Origin: Spirochaetaceae bacterium | GTDB taxonomy: Bacteria; Spirochaetota; Spirochaetia; UBA9216 | NCBI GenBank assembly: GCA_028527945.1 | Contig: JAQQAK010000142.1 | Span: 1-16,153, forward strand | DNA: 16,153 nt | Reading direction: 5' to 3' | Shown: positions 13,119 to 16,153 of the stretch, in pieces | Layout: each line of letters starts with the position of its first letter | How positions within the stretch are numbered: position 1 is the first letter of the stretch | The notes under the pieces: generated by a model | Database searches by the model: none | What the model saw: the letters and a program-made list of their open reading frames with translations, nothing else | What the model was told of the DNA's origin: nothing | Made by a program: the position numbers and the translations under genes

Positions 13119-14138
13119 ATGAAGCTGATAACTTTTGTTGTTCCAAGTTATAACTCTCAGGACTATCTTCACTATTGTATAGAGTCTCTTCTGTGCGGTA
13201 AAAATGATTCTGTTGAGATCCTCATTATAAATGATGGCTCTTCAGATGATACAGCCAAAATTGCGGATAAGTACGCGTTAATATATCCTGAAACCGTTAA
13301 GGTTATTCATCAGGAAAACGCTGGCCATGGCGGAGCTGTGAATGCTGGTATTCTTAATGCGGAAGGAATTTATCTAAAGGTTGTTGATAGTGATGACTGG
13401 GTTGATACTCGGGCATATCTTAAGCTTATTGAAGAACTGGAAAAAATAGTAAATTTTCCAGAACCTGTAGACATGCTTGTTAGTAACTTTGTTTATGAAA
13501 AAGAGGCTGCAAGATTTAGAAAGGTAATGAAATTTGATAACGTTTTTCCTGAAGGAAAAGTTGTTGGATGGGAAGATATTGGTAAAATAAAGGTTGGACA
13601 ATATCTTCTTATGCATTCTGTTATTTTCAGAACTAGTCTTCTTCGTGAATGTTCTCTTGTCCTTCCAGAACATACTTTTTATGTGGACAATTTATTTGTT
13701 TTTCAGCCTCTTCAGTATGTTAAAACAATGTACTATTTAAATCTTGATCTATATAGATATTTTATTGGCAGAGAAGATCAGTCTATTAATGAAAACATAA
13801 TGATAAAACGTATTGATCAGCAGTTGAAGGTAAATAAGCTGATGGTTATGAATGCTCGAATTGAAGAGGTTGAAAGTCAAACACTTCGAAACTACCTCTA
13901 CCATTATCTTGAAATAATTACTGTTGTTTCAAGCATCCTTCTTATCCGTTCAAAGAGCAAAGAGAATATAGCCAAAATGAAAGAATTATGGACTTTTATA
14001 CGTGAGAATGACCCTTGCAGTTATAAATTCCTTCGCAGAGGACTTTTGGGCACTATGCTTAATATTCCCGGAAGATTTTCCCGTATGCTTTCAGTAGGTT
14101 TATATAAAATCTCAAGAAAAGCTTTTGGTTTTAACTAA
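13119..14138 (+). CDS. family 2 glycosyltransferase
   Basis: The 339-residue product has a GT-A fold signature: VVPSYNS (7-13), LIINDGSSDDT (35-45), HQENAGHGGAVNAG (64-77) and the metal- and nucleotide-sugar-binding DSDDW (90-94). GT2 enzymes transfer a sugar from a nucleotide or lipid donor, usually with inversion. No membrane helices are apparent at the C-terminus, unlike GtrB-type enzymes, so membrane contact may come from the adjacent GtrA-like protein. The ATG at 13119 is preferred to a TTG at 13113 directly after the preceding stop, because the protein then begins MKLITFVVPSYN as is usual for the family. The ribosome-binding site is poor, so translation is probably coupled to the gene before. 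Donor and acceptor cannot be told from sequence. Confidence 0.9.
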   Translation: MKLITFVVPSYNSQDYLHYCIESLLCGKNDSVEILIINDGSSDDTAKIADKYALIYPETVKVIHQENAGHGGAVNAGILNAEGIYLKVVDSDDWVDTRAYLKLIEELEKIVNFPEPVDMLVSNFVYEKEAARFRKVMKFDNVFPEGKVVGWEDIGKIKVGQYLLMHSVIFRTSLLRECSLVLPEHTFYVDNLFVFQPLQYVKTMYYLNLDLYRYFIGREDQSINENIMIKRIDQQLKVNKLMVMNARIEEVESQTLRNYLYHYLEIITVVSSILLIRSKSKENIAKMKELWTFIRENDPCSYKFLRRGLLGTMLNIPGRFSRMLSVGLYKISRKAFGFN

Positions 14139-14226
14139 GATTCTTGAGTCAATTTAAAAATCAAATACTTTAAGACAGTGCTTTAGATACAGCATTTTTC
14201 AGATTATTATAAAAGGAGAAGCTTAT

Positions 14227-16153
14227 ATGAGTGAAAAAAATATGGAAGACGGAAAACGTAAGAAAAAAAACGGAAAAGCCATTATCGTAACACTCTCTGT
14301 TGTTGTGGTTTTAGCGATTGCTGTTAATATTCTTATGAATGTTTTCAGCGCGCATCTGGATCTCTATCTTGGCAGGGGAAAGGCTGTTGTTACACAGGCC
14401 GAAGGTACTGCAAATTGGGATAGTGAGTATTACAAATCGGATTATAGCACTAAGGCAGAGCTTGATAAGGCTGCAACATCCTTGGTTTCTGAGATTGAAA
14501 GCGAAGGTATTGTACTTTTAAAAAACAATGGTGCTCTACCATTGGGCGGTTCTTCAAATGTAACGCTGCTTGGCCGTGATGCTGCTGATCCAGTATATTC
14601 AGGTTCAGGTTCAGGTTCTGTAGATCTTTCTTCTGTAATTGATGCTCATACAGCATTAACTGAAGCTGGATTTAATGTTAATGAAACCGCATTTCAGGCA
14701 ATTGCTGATTATGCAGCTTTTTCTATGAAGCTGACAAAAACTGGTTCTTCAGTAAGAGTATATGATCATCCAAAAGCAAATATAGCAATGGATAAACCGG
14801 ACAAATCTACATACTACATAGGTGAAATGCCTGTTGAATATTACACTTCAGATGTAATTGCAAGCTTCTCAGACTATGATGACGCTGCTATTTTGATGTT
14901 TGGCCGCGGTGGTGGAGAAGGTGGAGACCTTGGCCGTGATATGAAGGGTTTTGATGATAACTATGTTGAGGGCCAGCATCAGCTTGAACTTAATAAAGAT
15001 GAAAAAGATCTTTTAAAGCTTGCTGAAGAAAATTTTGACAAGGTTATTGTTTTGATAAATTCCAGTTCTGCTATGGAGCTTGGTGATCTTGAAGATGATG
15101 ATCAGGTCGATGCTGTTCTATGGATAGGATCTCCTGGTCAAACAGGTTTTCTTGCTGTTGGAGACATCCTTAAGGGTGCAATTACTCCATCAGGCCGTAC
15201 TGCTGATTTATATGCCAGAGATTTTACTGCTGATCCTACTTTTGTTAATTTTGGAAACTATCAGTACAATAATGTTAATAAGAATAATGCGATGGGAGAT
15301 GGCTTCTTTGTTCAGTATGAAGAGGGAATCTATTATGGTTACAGATACTATGAAACTGCCGCTGTTGAAGATTTTATAGATTATGATAATGCTGTTGTTT
15401 ATCCTTTTGGATATGGACTTAGCTACACTGACTTTGACTGGGAAGTTGTAGGCTCAGAAACAGGTAAGGTAAATGGAGAAATTACTGTTGATGTAAAGGT
15501 TACTAACACGGGCAGCACATATTCTGGAAAGGATGTAGTTCAGTTATATTTTTCTGCGCCATACTATGAGGGCGGTATAGAAAAACCTGAGGTTGTTCTT
15601 GCTGATTTTGCCAAGACTTCACTTCTTGCTCCTGGTGAATCAGAAACTCTAAAGCTTCGTCTTTCTGTAGAAGATATGGCATCATATGATTACAAAGATA
15701 AAAAGGCCTGGGTTCTTGATAAGGGGGATTATGAAATTCGTATTCAGACAGATTCTCATAATATGAAAGATGGAATTGAACCTATCATCTATAATGTTGG
15801 AAAAACTGTTGTTTATAGCGGTGATAATCATAGAGCCTCAGATTTTTCTGAAGTAACAAACAGATTTGATGATGTTTCAGTACTCTTCTCTGATTCCAAA
15901 GAAGATGGAAAGATTACAAATATGTCCAGAAGTGATTTTGCCGGAACATTTCCTACCACTCCAAAGGGAAATGATTTTGAAGCAACACAGGCTACTATAG
16001 ACAATTTTCAGCCTTATATGGCATTTGATCATGAAGATGAAGACGCAAAAATGCCTGTAACAAATAAACCTACAAGCTTGGCTCTTATCAATTTTAGAGG
16101 GCTTGATTTTGATGATCCTCTATGGGACGAATTACTTGATGCTGTTAATCCTG
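14227..16153 (+). CDS. membrane-anchored glycoside hydrolase family 3 with swapped domain order, 3' end missing
   Basis: The frame is open to the window end, showing 642 residues. AAAAGGAG precedes the ATG. A lysine/arginine-rich start (10-18) and one hydrophobic helix (about 19-42) indicate a signal anchor with the rest outside the inner membrane. The GH3 C-terminal-type alpha/beta domain then comes first: SEIESEGIVLLKNNGALPLG (73-92), GGGEGGDLGRD (228-238) with Glu231 as acid/base candidate, SPGQTGF (303-309), SGRTADLY (322-329), then YPFGYGLSYTDF (394-405) and a fibronectin-III-like domain (about 420-510). The last visible part (FRGLDFDDPLWDELLDA) looks like the lead into the GH3 barrel, which should carry the nucleophile beyond the window. 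This order, reversed from ordinary GH3, is known from rumen beta-glucosidases such as those of Ruminococcus and Butyrivibrio. It follows the glycosyltransferase by 88 bases. Confidence 0.9.
   Translation, partial: MSEKNMEDGKRKKKNGKAIIVTLSVVVVLAIAVNILMNVFSAHLDLYLGRGKAVVTQAEGTANWDSEYYKSDYSTKAELDKAATSLVSEIESEGIVLLKNNGALPLGGSSNVTLLGRDAADPVYSGSGSGSVDLSSVIDAHTALTEAGFNVNETAFQAIADYAAFSMKLTKTGSSVRVYDHPKANIAMDKPDKSTYYIGEMPVEYYTSDVIASFSDYDDAAILMFGRGGGEGGDLGRDMKGFDDNYVEGQHQLELNKDEKDLLKLAEENFDKVIVLINSSSAMELGDLEDDDQVDAVLWIGSPGQTGFLAVGDILKGAITPSGRTADLYARDFTADPTFVNFGNYQYNNVNKNNAMGDGFFVQYEEGIYYGYRYYETAAVEDFIDYDNAVVYPFGYGLSYTDFDWEVVGSETGKVNGEITVDVKVTNTGSTYSGKDVVQLYFSAPYYEGGIEKPEVVLADFAKTSLLAPGESETLKLRLSVEDMASYDYKDKKAWVLDKGDYEIRIQTDSHNMKDGIEPIIYNVGKTVVYSGDNHRASDFSEVTNRFDDVSVLFSDSKEDGKITNMSRSDFAGTFPTTPKGNDFEATQATIDNFQPYMAFDHEDEDAKMPVTNKPTSLALINFRGLDFDDPLWDELLDAVNP

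Noticed and set aside
13374..13673. 99-codon minus-strand open frame inside the glycosyltransferase gene
   Set aside because: It is antisense to the DSDDW-containing GT2 frame and has no support of its own.
14170..14202. Weak hairpin (TGCT/AGCA followed by T5) after the glycosyltransferase gene as a terminator
   Set aside because: The stem is only four to five pairs and AT-rich DNA gives many such matches; it does not justify splitting the operon.
14607..14621. Tandem GGTTCA repeats encoding Ser-Gly (SGSGSGS)
   Set aside because: The repeat is very short, in frame and at a place where GH3 alpha/beta domains normally have a glycine/serine-rich loop (compare AGSS in the paralogues); not a repeat element.
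14450..15685. Short open frames on both strands across the anchored GH3 gene
   Set aside because: The plus-strand frame from 14227 runs unbroken to the window end and carries clear GH3 motifs, so the others are shadows.

Overview
The window is AT-rich bacterial DNA, probably from a gut or rumen spirochaete of the Treponema type. That assignment is an inference. It rests on a chemoreceptor whose signalling tip reads like those I know from Treponema, a loose lipobox (V-F-S-C) on a secreted enzyme, and low-GC codon use. The GH3 enzymes with a hydrophobic tail and the domain-swapped GH3 resemble proteins I associate with gut Firmicutes, so old exchange between gut bacteria is possible. I see no rRNA, tRNA, CRISPR array, transposase or integrase.

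Left part (1-2390). A 5'-truncated YcaQ/AlkX-type DNA glycosylase gene (1-1149, +) converges on glf, the UDP-galactopyranose mutase gene (1177-2280, -). A strong minus-strand terminator (2351-2390) separates glf from the next gene upstream of it.

Middle (2445-10028). A secreted GH3 lipoprotein with an EF-hand-like loop (2445-4841, -) diverges across a ~400-base control region from a tailed GH3 protein (5249-7675, +). That second protein has lost both catalytic carboxylates: the nucleophile Asp is Asn230 and the acid/base Glu is Gln417. A chemoreceptor gene follows (7955-9745, +). Both intergenic stretches flanking it hold runs of stem-loops.

Right part (10029-16153). A compact same-strand cluster holds a tailed GH3 paralogue with an intact catalytic pair (10029-12446), a four-helix GtrA-like membrane protein (12471-13112), a family 2 glycosyltransferase (13119-14138) and a membrane-anchored GH3 with swapped domain order (14227 to the window end, incomplete).

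How they may work together (inference). Four GH3 proteins lie in 16 kb. By sequence they sort to different places: two have no signal peptide and carry a hydrophobic C-terminal tail (cytoplasmic, membrane-associated), one has an N-terminal membrane anchor (outside face of the inner membrane) and one is a lipoprotein (periplasm or surface). A GtrA-like protein next to a GT2 enzyme is the usual signature of lipid-linked sugar transfer. The cluster could therefore make, flip and trim a membrane or envelope glycoside, with the catalytically altered GH3 as a binding or regulatory partner. Plain uptake and hydrolysis of plant beta-glucosides is the simpler alternative.
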